NCBI RefSeq assembly: GCF_029392895.1
Contig: NZ_CP114200.1
Location: 8,004,501-8,068,500, forward strand
DNA length: 64,000 nt
Direction of reading: 5' to 3'
From: Streptomyces sp. 71268
GTDB taxonomy: Bacteria; Actinomycetota; Actinomycetes; Streptomycetales; Streptomycetaceae
Positions 44,689-52,751 of this stretch are shown here, piece by piece (the first letter of the stretch is position 1; each line of letters opens with the position of its first letter). The notes under the pieces are model-generated. The model did not search any database. It was not told the DNA's origin and was given only the letters and a program-made list of their open reading frames with translations. Both the position numbers and the translations under genes were made by a program.

Positions 44689-45438
44689 ATGGGTGGGGTG
44701 AGCACCCCGCGCCGCCCGGACCGCGCGGCCGGCCCCACCTCCCTCGGGGACCGGCTGTGGTACGTGGCCTACGGCTCCAACCTGCACGCCGCACGGCTGG
44801 CCTGCTACCTCGGCGGCGGCGTGCCACCGGGCGGGACCGTGGCACACGTCGGCTGCCGCGACCCGAGGCCACCGGAGCGCAGCCTGCCGGTCATGCTGCC
44901 CGGCTGCCTGTACTTCGCGACGCGCTCGCCCCGCTGGGGCGGTGGCCGGGCCTTCCACGACCCGGACGCCACCGGTGAGACCGCCGCCCGCGCCTACCTG
45001 CTGACCCGCTCGCAGTTCTCCGACATCGCGGCCCAGGAGATGTACCGCGCCCCCGGCAGCGGTCGCGACCTGGATCTGACCGAGGTGGTGGCGGCCGGGC
45101 GGGCCAGCGTGGGGCCCGGCCGGTACGAGACGCTGGTGTGCCCTGGCGCGCTGGACGGCCTCCCCATGGTGACCTTCACCGCCCCGTGGCGGGTTGGCGA
45201 GCTGCCGCCGCTGGCGCCCTCCGCGCCGTACCTGCGCCACCTGGCCGCCGGCCTGCGGGAGGCGCACGGTTGGAGCGCGGCCCGCGCGGCGCGCTACCTG
45301 GCCGCCTGCTCCGGCGCGGCCGGCCACTGGGCCGAGCCGGACATCGCCGCCCTGCTCACCGCGCCCGAGGAGGCCGGCGCCGGGCCCGCGTCCGTGGCCG
45401 ACGCGGGCCCACCCCGGGCGGGCCCGCTGCCGCGCTGA
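44689..45438 (+). CDS. gamma-glutamylcyclotransferase-fold protein, unknown role
   Basis: 249 residues. The segment LWYVAYGSNLHAARLACYL near the N-terminus is the nucleotide- or substrate-binding loop of the gamma-glutamylcyclotransferase-like (BtrG/AIG2) fold. Later LLTRSQFSDIAAQEM fits the same family. Similar Streptomyces proteins are often mislabelled histone deacetylase. It starts 4 bases after the oxygenase stop, at ATG 44689 or GTG 44698, so it is probably co-transcribed with it. A role in repair is not shown by the sequence. Confidence 0.75.
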   Translation: MGGVSTPRRPDRAAGPTSLGDRLWYVAYGSNLHAARLACYLGGGVPPGGTVAHVGCRDPRPPERSLPVMLPGCLYFATRSPRWGGGRAFHDPDATGETAARAYLLTRSQFSDIAAQEMYRAPGSGRDLDLTEVVAAGRASVGPGRYETLVCPGALDGLPMVTFTAPWRVGELPPLAPSAPYLRHLAAGLREAHGWSAARAARYLAACSGAAGHWAEPDIAALLTAPEEAGAGPASVADAGPPRAGPLPR

Positions 45439-45567
45439 GCGCCGGGCCGCCACCGCACTCCGCCGCTGGCCGGCGAGCCTTCCCCGTACCGCCCGACCAC
45501 ACGATCTCGGCCAACTCGCCCAGCCCACCCGGCCGGAGCCAGGTCGAGAACCGGGGCGGCGGCGCGA

Positions 45568-45584
45568 GGCCCGGCCCCCGGGCC
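45568..45584. terminator. short hairpin between convergent genes
   Basis: Arms GGCCCGG (45568-45574) and CCGGGCC (45578-45584) with a 3-base loop, just past the GH4 stop (minus strand) and 130 bases after the plus-strand gene. Confidence 0.5.
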
Positions 45585-45591
45585 CTGTGGG

Positions 45592-46917
45592 TCAGGCTCC
45601 CGCCTCCGCCGCCTGGAGCACGCGGCGCGCGACGTTGACCGAGTCCACCAGCGGGTGCAGCGCCACGGCGCGCAGCGCCGCCTGGTGGGAGCCGCTCGCC
45701 GCCGCCTCGATGGCGGCCCGCTCCACCTCCTTGAGGGTGAGCATCAGGCCGAGTTGGCCGGGGGCCACCGGGCCGACGGCCAGCGGGTGAGCCCCGTTGG
45801 CGTCCACGGCGCAGGGCACCTCCACGACCGCGTCCGCGTCCAGGGCCGGGACGGCCGTGCGGTTGCGCACGTTGAGGATGAGCGTGGTGCGCTCGTCCCG
45901 CGCGATGGCGCGCATCAGGGCCAGGGCGACCCGGTCGTAACCGCCGCCCTCCAGGTCGCAGGCGTCGCGCTGCCAACCGCCGGTGGCCTCCCGGCCCTCG
46001 GCCAGGTACGTCTCCTCGCGCTCCAGGCGGGTGCGCTCCCAGGCCGCCAGCGCGCCGTCGGGCCGGGCGGCGGCCTCCTCGTAGAACGCCGCCTGCTGGG
46101 TGCGCAGGAACTCGCCGCGGGTCTGCGGCGCGTCCCGGATGGCGGCGACCGACTCCCGGTTGAAGTAGTAGTAGTGCAGGTACTCGTTGGGCAGCGCGCC
46201 GAGCGTGCGCAGCCAGTCGGAGCCGAAGAGCTTGCCCTCCTCGAAGGAGGTCAACGCCGCCTCGTCCGCGAGGAGTTCGGGCAGTACGTCCCGGCCTTCG
46301 ACGGTGATCCGGCGCAGCCAGCCCAGGTGGTTGAGCCCGACGTAGTCGTAGCTGGCCCGGTCCGGGTCGACGCCGACGGCCCGCGCCGCGCGCCGGCACA
46401 GGCCCACCGGCGAGTCGCAGATGCCGATCACCCGGTCGCCCAGGACGCGCTGCATGGCCTCGGTGACCATGCCGGCCGGGTTGGTGAAGTTGATGACCCA
46501 GGCGTCGGGCGCCAGCGCCGCGACGCGCTCGGCGATCCGCACCGCCACCGGCAGCGTGCGCAGCCCGTAGAGCACGCCGCCCGCGCCGACCGTCTCCTGC
46601 CCGAGCACGCCCTCGGCCAGCGGCAGGCGCTCGTCGCGGGCCCGGCCGGCGAGGCCGCCGACGCGGATGGCGGAGAAGACGAAGTCGGCCCCGCGCAGCG
46701 CCTCGTCCAGGTCGGTGGTCAGGCGCACGGCCGGGACGTCGGCGCGCCCCGCGGCCTGCTCGGCGATGACCGCGCCGATCGCGTCGAGGCGCCGCCGCTC
46801 GGTGTCGTACAGCGTGACCTCGGTGCAGCGCCCGGCGGCGGAGCCCTGGTCGTCCATCAGTGCCCGGTACACCAGCGGCATCCGGAATCCGCCGCCACCC
46901 AGCACGGTCAGCCTCAT
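45592..46917 (-). CDS. GH4-family glycosidase (6-phospho-beta-glucosidase type)
   Basis: 441 residues. GH4 enzymes cleave glycosides by an NAD+- and metal-dependent redox route. Visible are the Rossmann start LTVLGGGGFRMPLVYRALM, the ADFVFSAIRVGGLAGRARDE segment, NFTNPAGMVTEA, the metal-ligand cysteine in GICDSPVGLC, and the active-site histidine in YVGLNHLGW. Whether the substrate is phosphorylated is unknown; this transport locus has no PTS, so unphosphorylated or kinase-made substrates are both possible. The ATG 46917 overlaps the stop of the upstream DeoR gene (ATGA), so the two are coupled. Confidence 0.9.
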   Translation of the reverse strand: MRLTVLGGGGFRMPLVYRALMDDQGSAAGRCTEVTLYDTERRRLDAIGAVIAEQAAGRADVPAVRLTTDLDEALRGADFVFSAIRVGGLAGRARDERLPLAEGVLGQETVGAGGVLYGLRTLPVAVRIAERVAALAPDAWVINFTNPAGMVTEAMQRVLGDRVIGICDSPVGLCRRAARAVGVDPDRASYDYVGLNHLGWLRRITVEGRDVLPELLADEAALTSFEEGKLFGSDWLRTLGALPNEYLHYYYFNRESVAAIRDAPQTRGEFLRTQQAAFYEEAAARPDGALAAWERTRLEREETYLAEGREATGGWQRDACDLEGGGYDRVALALMRAIARDERTTLILNVRNRTAVPALDADAVVEVPCAVDANGAHPLAVGPVAPGQLGLMLTLKEVERAAIEAAASGSHQAALRAVALHPLVDSVNVARRVLQAAEAGA

Positions 46918-47675
46918 ACGGTCAGTACCTCCACATCGGCCTCGCGGAACACGGCGAGGGTCGCCGGGTCCGAGGTGTCGTTCGTGATCAGGGTGTCGAT
47001 GTCACCGGGTCCGCAGACGCGCGCCAGGCCGGTCGCGCCGGGGAACTTGTCGCCGGTGGCGAGGAGCACCACGTGCTGGGCCGCGGCCAGCATGGCCCGC
47101 TTGACCGGTACCTCCACCGCGGTGCTGTCGAGCACGCCGCCGTCCGGCAGGACGCCGCTGGCGCCGAGGAAGAGCCGGCCGACGTGGAGTTGGCGCAGGC
47201 TGGACTCGGTCAGGAAGCCGACCAGCGAGCGGTAGTTGCGCCGCACCTGGCCGCCGAGCAGGATCAGTGTCACCCGCGGGTCCTCGCGCAGCTCGTCGAA
47301 GACCGCCAGGCTGCTGGTCACCACGGTCACCTCGCGCCCCCTGAGCTGCTTGGCGAGCTGGAGCGTGGTGGTGCCGATGTCCAGGAGCAGCACGTCGCCG
47401 TCCGCGACGAGTTCGGCCGCGCGGCGGGCCACGGCGACCTTGTCGGCCAGGTCGTCGTCCGCGACGTCGGCGAAGGGGCGCTCGTCGCCGCAGCGCCCGC
47501 CGGCCAGCGCGCCGCCGTAGACCCGGGTCAGGTGTCCGGCCCGGCCGAGCGCGTCCAGGTCACGGCGGGCGGTCGCCTCGCTGACCGCCAGCCGCTGGGC
47601 GATCTCCCGGACCGGCAGCACCCCTTCCGCGCCGAGGAGGCTCAGCAGCTTCTCGTGGCGGGCCTTTCGCAGCAT
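46914..47675 (-). CDS. DeoR-family sugar regulator
   Basis: 253 residues. The N-terminal HTH is the DeoR type (RHEKLLSLLGAEGVLPVREIAQRLAVSEATARRDLDALGRAGHLTRVYGG). The C-terminal domain has the DeoR phosphosugar fold (VLLLDIGTTTLQLAKQL, VVTSSLAVFDEL, LILLGGQVRRNYRSLVGFLTE). It likely binds a sugar phosphate made by the divergent PfkB kinase and derepresses the locus. ATG 47675 gives the family-standard start; ATG 47693 would add six residues. It is co-transcribed with the GH4 gene and faces the kinase/transporter operon across a large inverted repeat. Confidence 0.9.
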   Translation of the reverse strand: MLRKARHEKLLSLLGAEGVLPVREIAQRLAVSEATARRDLDALGRAGHLTRVYGGALAGGRCGDERPFADVADDDLADKVAVARRAAELVADGDVLLLDIGTTTLQLAKQLRGREVTVVTSSLAVFDELREDPRVTLILLGGQVRRNYRSLVGFLTESSLRQLHVGRLFLGASGVLPDGGVLDSTAVEVPVKRAMLAAAQHVVLLATGDKFPGATGLARVCGPGDIDTLITNDTSDPATLAVFREADVEVLTV

Positions 47676-47712
47676 GCCCGCAACGTACTGCATGTGAGCG
47701 AGTGTGCGCGAG

Positions 47713-47765
47713 TGTGATGGAAGTCTTGCAAAAGCAGGGCGACGCAGTGCAAGGTTTCCGTCACA
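47713..47765. promoter_or_regulatory. 53-bp inverted-repeat operator of the DeoR regulon
   Basis: Left arm 47713-47730 (TGTGATGGAAGTCTTGCA) and right arm 47748-47765 (TGCAAGGTTTCCGTCACA) are inverted repeats matching at 15 of 18 positions across a 17-base spacer. It lies 38 bases upstream of the DeoR start and 150 bases upstream of the kinase. GCGAGTGTG is also directly repeated at 47698 and 47708. The size suits a DeoR tetramer. Confidence 0.7.
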
Positions 47766-47915
47766 CGAAGCGGTGGACACGTCGAATCGACGCCCCGTGG
47801 CAGTCGGCCGTGCCGGCGCGCCGCCCCGGAGCCCGGGCGGCACCGCCCACGGGCGGCGACCGCCGTTCGCCGCACGCCGTCGTGGACGCCGCACGGAAGG
47901 GGAGGGGCACGTCAG

Positions 47916-49142
47916 GTGAGTGCCGCCAAGGACGCCAAGGCCAAGGACGCCGAGCAGGTCACCGGGGTCACCGAAGGCGCGGGACCGGCCGCGGCGGACC
48001 GCGGCCAGGACGTCGCGGCCCAGCCCCGCGACCCGGAGCGCCCGAGGGACGCGCACTGCCGCGCCGTCCCCGTCGACCCGCTGGCGGCGGTGCGCGAGGC
48101 CGGTGACCCCGCCTACGACGTGTACCTGACCGGCACCGTCTTCCTGGACATCGTCTTCACCGGACTCGACCACGCCCCGGTGCGCGGCACCGAGTCGTGG
48201 GCGCGCGGCATGGGCCAGAGCCCCGGCGGCATCGCCAACATGGCCACCGCGCTCGCCCGGCTCGGCCTGCGCACCACGCTGGCCGCCGCCTTCGGCACCG
48301 ACATCTACGGCGACTACTGCTGGGACGCCCTCGCCGACGGGGAGGGCGTGGACCTCGCCGCCTCGCGCCGGGTGCCCGGCTGGCATTCGCCGGTCACCGT
48401 CTCCATGGCGTACGAGGGTGAGCGCACCATGGTCACGCACGAGCACCCGGCGCCGGCCGCCGCCGACCGCCCGCTGCCGCGCTCGCGCGCCTGCGTCGCG
48501 GCCTTCGAACCCGGCCGCCACGAGGAGTGGGTGCGCGCGGCGCACGCCCGAGGCAGCAAGGTCTTCGCCGACGTCGGCTGGGACGAGAGCGGGCGCTGGG
48601 ACCCAGCGGCCCTGCCCGACCTGCCCTACTGCCACGCCTTCCTGCCCAACGCGACCGAGGCCCAGCGCTACACCCGCACCGACAGCCCCGAGCGCGCCGT
48701 ACGCGCCCTCGCGGACCTGGTGCCCATCGCGGTGGTCACCAAGGGCCCGGGCGGCGCGGTGGCCGTGGACTCGCTCACCGGCGAGTACGCGGACGTGCCC
48801 GCGCTCCCCGTGGAGGCGCTCGACCCGACGGGCGCGGGCGACGTGTTCGTCGCCGGCTTCATGACCGGCACCCTTGCCGGCTGGCCGCTCGCCGACCGGC
48901 TGGCCTTCGCCAACCTCACCGCCGGTCTGTCCGTCCAGCACTTCGGCGGCTCGCTCTCCGCCCCCGGCTGGCCGGAGGTCGCCGCCTGGTGGGCGTGGGC
49001 CAGCCAACCGTCCGCCGGCCCTGGCGCCCTGGACGCGGAGGCCGTGCGCCGCTACCGCTTCCTCGACAAGCTGCTCCCCACCGGCATGCGCGACTGGCCC
49101 CGGCTACGGGCCCTGCCCACCATCGGCTTCCGCGGCGCGTGA
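47916..49142 (+). CDS. PfkB-family carbohydrate kinase
   Basis: 408 residues. An acidic, probably disordered extension (1-60) precedes the ribokinase fold: DVYLTGTVFLDIVFTG, GQSPGGIANMATALARLGL (sugar-binding glycines), VFADVGWD, and the ATP/catalytic motif DPTGAGDVFVAGF with base Asp309. It would phosphorylate the sugar imported by the transporter downstream, giving the ligand for DeoR. The GTG at 47916 follows GGAGGGG at about 11 bases; a downstream start is possible. It is the first gene of the operon with three ABC transporter genes. Confidence 0.87.
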   Translation: MSAAKDAKAKDAEQVTGVTEGAGPAAADRGQDVAAQPRDPERPRDAHCRAVPVDPLAAVREAGDPAYDVYLTGTVFLDIVFTGLDHAPVRGTESWARGMGQSPGGIANMATALARLGLRTTLAAAFGTDIYGDYCWDALADGEGVDLAASRRVPGWHSPVTVSMAYEGERTMVTHEHPAPAAADRPLPRSRACVAAFEPGRHEEWVRAAHARGSKVFADVGWDESGRWDPAALPDLPYCHAFLPNATEAQRYTRTDSPERAVRALADLVPIAVVTKGPGGAVAVDSLTGEYADVPALPVEALDPTGAGDVFVAGFMTGTLAGWPLADRLAFANLTAGLSVQHFGGSLSAPGWPEVAAWWAWASQPSAGPGALDAEAVRRYRFLDKLLPTGMRDWPRLRALPTIGFRGA

Positions 49143-49213
49143 GCGCGCGGCGGGCACACTCCCGCCCAGCGGCCCCCGCCCCCCGCGCGCCGGCCCCGAC
49201 GAAGGAGACCCCG

Positions 49214-50653
49214 ATGCCCAACCGAGCGGCGAGGGCGCAGCGCCCCCGTGGCACGGCCCCCGTCGTGGCGCTCGCCACCCTGGCGCTGCTCGCCGCGGGC
49301 TGCGTACCCGGCACGGACGGCTCCGCCGCCGGCGGCGGCACGGCGGGCGGCGCCACCGCCATCCCCGACCCGGCCAAGGCCGGCAAGGTCACTTTGACCG
49401 TGTGGGACCAGGAGATCCGCGGCGGCACCAACGCCGAGGTGGAGCAGCTCAACAAGGAGTTCCAGCGCGCCTACCCCAACGTACGCGTCAAGCGGGTGGC
49501 ACGCGGCTTCACCGACCTGAAGGCCACCCTCAAGCTGGCCGTGTCCGGCAACAACCCACCCGACGTCGTCCAGGCCAACCAGGGTTACCCGGACATGGTC
49601 GCCTTCGTCCGCGCCGGGTTGCTCGCCCCGCTCGACAACTACGCGGGCATCTACGACTGGAACACCCGCTACCCGACCACGCTGCTCAACCACAACCGGG
49701 TCTCCGCCGACGGCCGCCGCTTCGGCACCGGCCGGCTGTACGGCATCTCCCAGACGGGCGAGTTCGTCGGCCTCTACTACAACAAGGACCTGCTCGCCAA
49801 GAGCGGCCTGAGACCGCCGAGGACCTGGGACGAGTTCACGGGCCAACTCGCCCGCCTCCGCTCGGACGGCCGCCTGCCCATCCAGTTCGGCAACCTCGAC
49901 AAGTACCCGGCCATCCACACCTTCGGCGTCCTGCAGAGCCAGTCGGGCGCCGCCCCCGTGCGCGACCTGGTCTTCGGGCGCGCCGGCCGCTTCGACAACC
50001 GGCAGACCACAGAGGCGGCGGCCACCCTCGCCGACTGGCACCGGCGCGGCTACCTCCCCAAGGGCGCCAACGGCCTCGGCTACGACGACGCCGCCAAGAA
50101 GTTCGCCTCCGGCGACGGCGCGTACCTGATCACCGGCACCTGGCAACTCGCCGACCTCAAGAAGGCCATGGGCGACAACCTCGGCCTCATGCCGCCGCCC
50201 CCGGCCACCCCGGGCGGCCCACCACTGTCCACCGGCGGCCAGGGCCTGGCCTGGTCCATCACCTCGCGCAGCAAGCACCCCGAGGTCGCCGCCGCCTACC
50301 TGGACTTCCTCACCAGCGAACACGCCGCCGACGTGATGACCCGGCACGGCGTGCTGCCCGCCGTGCCGGGCGAGGCCGCAGCGCGGGTGCCGCGCACCAG
50401 CGTGGACGGGCAGATGCTGGACACCTGGCGCCGCCTGAACGAGGCGGACGGCCTGGTGCCCTACCTCGACTACGCCACACCCACCTTCTACGACACCCTC
50501 TCCGAGGGGCTCCAGGGCGTCATCGCCGGCGCCCAGTCACCCGAACGCTTCGCCGCCACCGCGCAGCGCGACTACGCCGCGTTCATGGCCGAACAACGCG
50601 AGGGCGACCGGGACGCCGCGGCCGGACCGGGCCCGCGGCGGGACGGCCGATGA
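49214..50653 (+). CDS. sugar ABC transporter substrate-binding lipoprotein
   Basis: 479 residues. A lipoprotein signal ends in LLAAGC with Cys30 as lipidated residue. The mature family-1 extracellular solute-binding protein has LTVWDQEIRGGTNAEVEQLNKEFQ, NPPDVVQANQGYPDMVAFV, GRLYGISQTGEFVGLYYNKDLL and ITGTWQLADL. It catches a sugar, probably a glycoside or oligosaccharide cleaved by the GH4 enzyme. GAAGGAG precedes ATG 49214. It overlaps the first permease (ATGA at 50650). Confidence 0.9.
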   Translation: MPNRAARAQRPRGTAPVVALATLALLAAGCVPGTDGSAAGGGTAGGATAIPDPAKAGKVTLTVWDQEIRGGTNAEVEQLNKEFQRAYPNVRVKRVARGFTDLKATLKLAVSGNNPPDVVQANQGYPDMVAFVRAGLLAPLDNYAGIYDWNTRYPTTLLNHNRVSADGRRFGTGRLYGISQTGEFVGLYYNKDLLAKSGLRPPRTWDEFTGQLARLRSDGRLPIQFGNLDKYPAIHTFGVLQSQSGAAPVRDLVFGRAGRFDNRQTTEAAATLADWHRRGYLPKGANGLGYDDAAKKFASGDGAYLITGTWQLADLKKAMGDNLGLMPPPPATPGGPPLSTGGQGLAWSITSRSKHPEVAAAYLDFLTSEHAADVMTRHGVLPAVPGEAAARVPRTSVDGQMLDTWRRLNEADGLVPYLDYATPTFYDTLSEGLQGVIAGAQSPERFAATAQRDYAAFMAEQREGDRDAAAGPGPRRDGR

Positions 50654-51573
50654 AGCGCGCCCCGCGCGGACCGGCCCGGCTCACCGGCCGCTACGCGCGA
50701 CGCGCCCCGGGCGAGCCGCGCGCCGTCGGCTACCTGTACGTCCTGCCCGCGCTCGCGCTCTACGGGGCCCTGCTGGTCTTCCCCTTCGGCCAGTCGGTGT
50801 GGCTGTCCCTGCTGCACTGGGACGGGCTGACCGCCGCCACCTGGGCCGGCGGCGACAACTACCACGACCTGCTCACCGACCCCGACCTGCGCGCCCCCTT
50901 CGCCCACGCGCTGATCCTGCTCGTCTTCTACTCGGCGCTGCCGGTCGCCATCGGGCTGCTGCTGGCCGCGCTGCTCTCGCGGGCCCGGGTGCGCGGCATG
51001 ACCTTCTTCCGCACCGTGCTCTTCCTGCCCCAGGTGCTCGCGCTCGTCGTCGTCGGCGTCGCCTGGCGCTCGATCCTCGCCCCCGACGGACTGCTCAACG
51101 ACACGCTGGAGGCCGTCGGCCTCGGCACCCTGGCCCGCCCCTGGCTGGGCGACTACGACTGGGCGCTGCCGGCTGTCGGCATCGTCGGGACCTGGGTCGG
51201 CACGGGCCTGTGCATGGTGCTCTTCCTGGCCGGGGCGCAGCGCATCCCGCGCGAGCTGTACGAGGCGGCGCGCCTCGACGGCGCCGGCCCGATACGCGAG
51301 TTCCTCGCCGTCACCCTGCCGGGCCTGCGCCCGCAGATCGCCGTCGCGCTCACCCTGACCATCGTGGCCGGACTGCGCAACTTCGACCTGATCTACATCA
51401 CCACCAGCGGGGGACCGGGCAACGCCACGTCCGTGCCGGCGTACGAGGTCTACCACCGGGCCTTTGAGACCAACCAGGTGGGCTCCGCCGCCGCCATCGG
51501 GGTGACGCTGACGCTGCTGATCTTCGTGCTGACCGTCGGCATCTCCCGGCTCGTGGAAGGGCGGCGCACATGA
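50650..51573 (+). CDS. sugar ABC transporter permease (MalF type)
   Basis: 307 residues with six hydrophobic helices (first at about 27-50, YLYVLPALALYGALLVFPFG). The EAA loop (ELYEAARLDGAGPIREF) contacts the ATPase. It overlaps the binding-protein gene upstream and the second permease downstream by four bases each, so the three proteins are made together. No ATPase gene lies in the operon; in Streptomyces such transporters share MsiK. Confidence 0.92.
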   Translation: MKRAPRGPARLTGRYARRAPGEPRAVGYLYVLPALALYGALLVFPFGQSVWLSLLHWDGLTAATWAGGDNYHDLLTDPDLRAPFAHALILLVFYSALPVAIGLLLAALLSRARVRGMTFFRTVLFLPQVLALVVVGVAWRSILAPDGLLNDTLEAVGLGTLARPWLGDYDWALPAVGIVGTWVGTGLCMVLFLAGAQRIPRELYEAARLDGAGPIREFLAVTLPGLRPQIAVALTLTIVAGLRNFDLIYITTSGGPGNATSVPAYEVYHRAFETNQVGSAAAIGVTLTLLIFVLTVGISRLVEGRRT

Positions 51574-52394
51574 TCTCGCGCACCGAGCGGACCCTCACCT
51601 ACGCCATTCTCGCCCTGTTCACCGTCGTCTCACTGACCCCTGTGCTCGGCATCCTCGCCACCGCGCTCGGCCCGCAGTCCTCGCTGAGCACCGGCTTCAC
51701 GCTGCCGGACGACGGGCTGCACTGGGGGAACTTCGCCGACGCCTGGACCAGCGGCCACTTCGGCACCTACCTGCGGAACTCGGCCCTGGTCACGCTGTCC
51801 GTGGTCGCCGTCGCCACGCTGCTGTCGGTGCTGGCCGGCTACGCCTTCGGGGTGATGCGCTTCCCCGGCTCCACGCCGCTGTTCTACCTGTTCGTGCTCG
51901 GCCTCGCACTGCCGCAGGAGGCCCTGGTCGTCCCGCTCTACTTCGACCTGCGCCACCTCGAACTCACCGACACCTACTGGGGCCTGATCCTGCCGCAGGC
52001 CGCCCAGTCGCTGGCGTTCGGCGTGTTCTGGATGCGTACCTACTTCCGCGGCAGCGCCCGGTCCGTGATCGAGGCGGCGCGGATCGACGGCGCGAACAGC
52101 TGGACCACCCTGTGGCGGGTCCTGGTGCCCATGGCCCGCCCGGCCATCTCCACCCTGGTCGTCATCGTCTTCATGTGGACCTGGAACGAGTTCCTGATGG
52201 CACTGGTCATGGTCAGCGACGAGGCACACCGCACGGTCCCGCTCGGGCTCGCCTTCTTCCAGGGGCAGCACAGCTCGGAGACGGCGCTGCTGGCCGCGGC
52301 GGCGGTGCTGATCGCGTTGCCCGTGGTCATCGTGTACGTGGCGCTGCAGCGCCGCTTCATCGCGGGCATGCTCAGCGGCGCCGTCAAGGAGTAG
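51570..52394 (+). CDS. sugar ABC transporter permease (MalG type)
   Basis: 274 residues with six membrane segments and the EAA loop SVIEAARIDGANSWTTLWRV. It pairs with the preceding permease to form the channel. ATG 51570 overlaps the previous stop. It is the last gene of the kinase/transporter operon; only a weak 6-bp hairpin (52407-52422) follows. Confidence 0.92.
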   Translation: MISRTERTLTYAILALFTVVSLTPVLGILATALGPQSSLSTGFTLPDDGLHWGNFADAWTSGHFGTYLRNSALVTLSVVAVATLLSVLAGYAFGVMRFPGSTPLFYLFVLGLALPQEALVVPLYFDLRHLELTDTYWGLILPQAAQSLAFGVFWMRTYFRGSARSVIEAARIDGANSWTTLWRVLVPMARPAISTLVVIVFMWTWNEFLMALVMVSDEAHRTVPLGLAFFQGQHSSETALLAAAAVLIALPVVIVYVALQRRFIAGMLSGAVKE

Positions 52395-52739
52395 CCGCGC
52401 GCGACACGCGGGAACCCCCGCGCTGCCACCGGCCCGGGCGCCCGCGGTCGTCGTCTGGCAGCGGGGTGGCGGGGCCGCGCGGCGTCGACCGTGCGGCCGA
52501 ACCGGCGAGTTCTTCGGGGCGTCGCCGCTCGCTGCCGGCCATCGGGGGGTGCGCGGGTGATTATCGGACCATGTGGATGGCGGTACGGACGAACGGGTTC
52601 CCCCGCCGCGCCGGCACCGCCCGGCGCGCGGCGGGCGGCCGCGCGTTTGTCCAAGGGCCGCGCGTGAGCGTCCATGGACCCGCCCGGGACGCGGCGCGAA
52701 TCCTTGAGCCCCGACCGGGTCGCCGCGACACCCCCCGAC
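52395..52739. other. intergenic region upstream of ngcE
   Basis: About 345 bases without a gene. A weak hairpin (CGCGGG/CCCGCG, 52407-52422) lies at its start. I looked for a DasR-type box (TGGTCTAGACCA-like) that would tie ngcEFG to N-acetylglucosamine control and did not find one here. Confidence 0.4.
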
Positions 52740-52751
52740 GAAGGCGAGCGT

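Noticed and set aside
41919..44738. A 939-codon open frame on the minus strand across the repair genes
   Set aside because: It crosses two well-supported plus-strand genes and the gap between them, and has no protein-family features.
52395..52751. DasR box upstream of ngcE
   Set aside because: I searched by eye for a TGGTCTAGACCA-like palindrome and found none in this interval, so DasR control of ngcEFG is not supported by this sequence.
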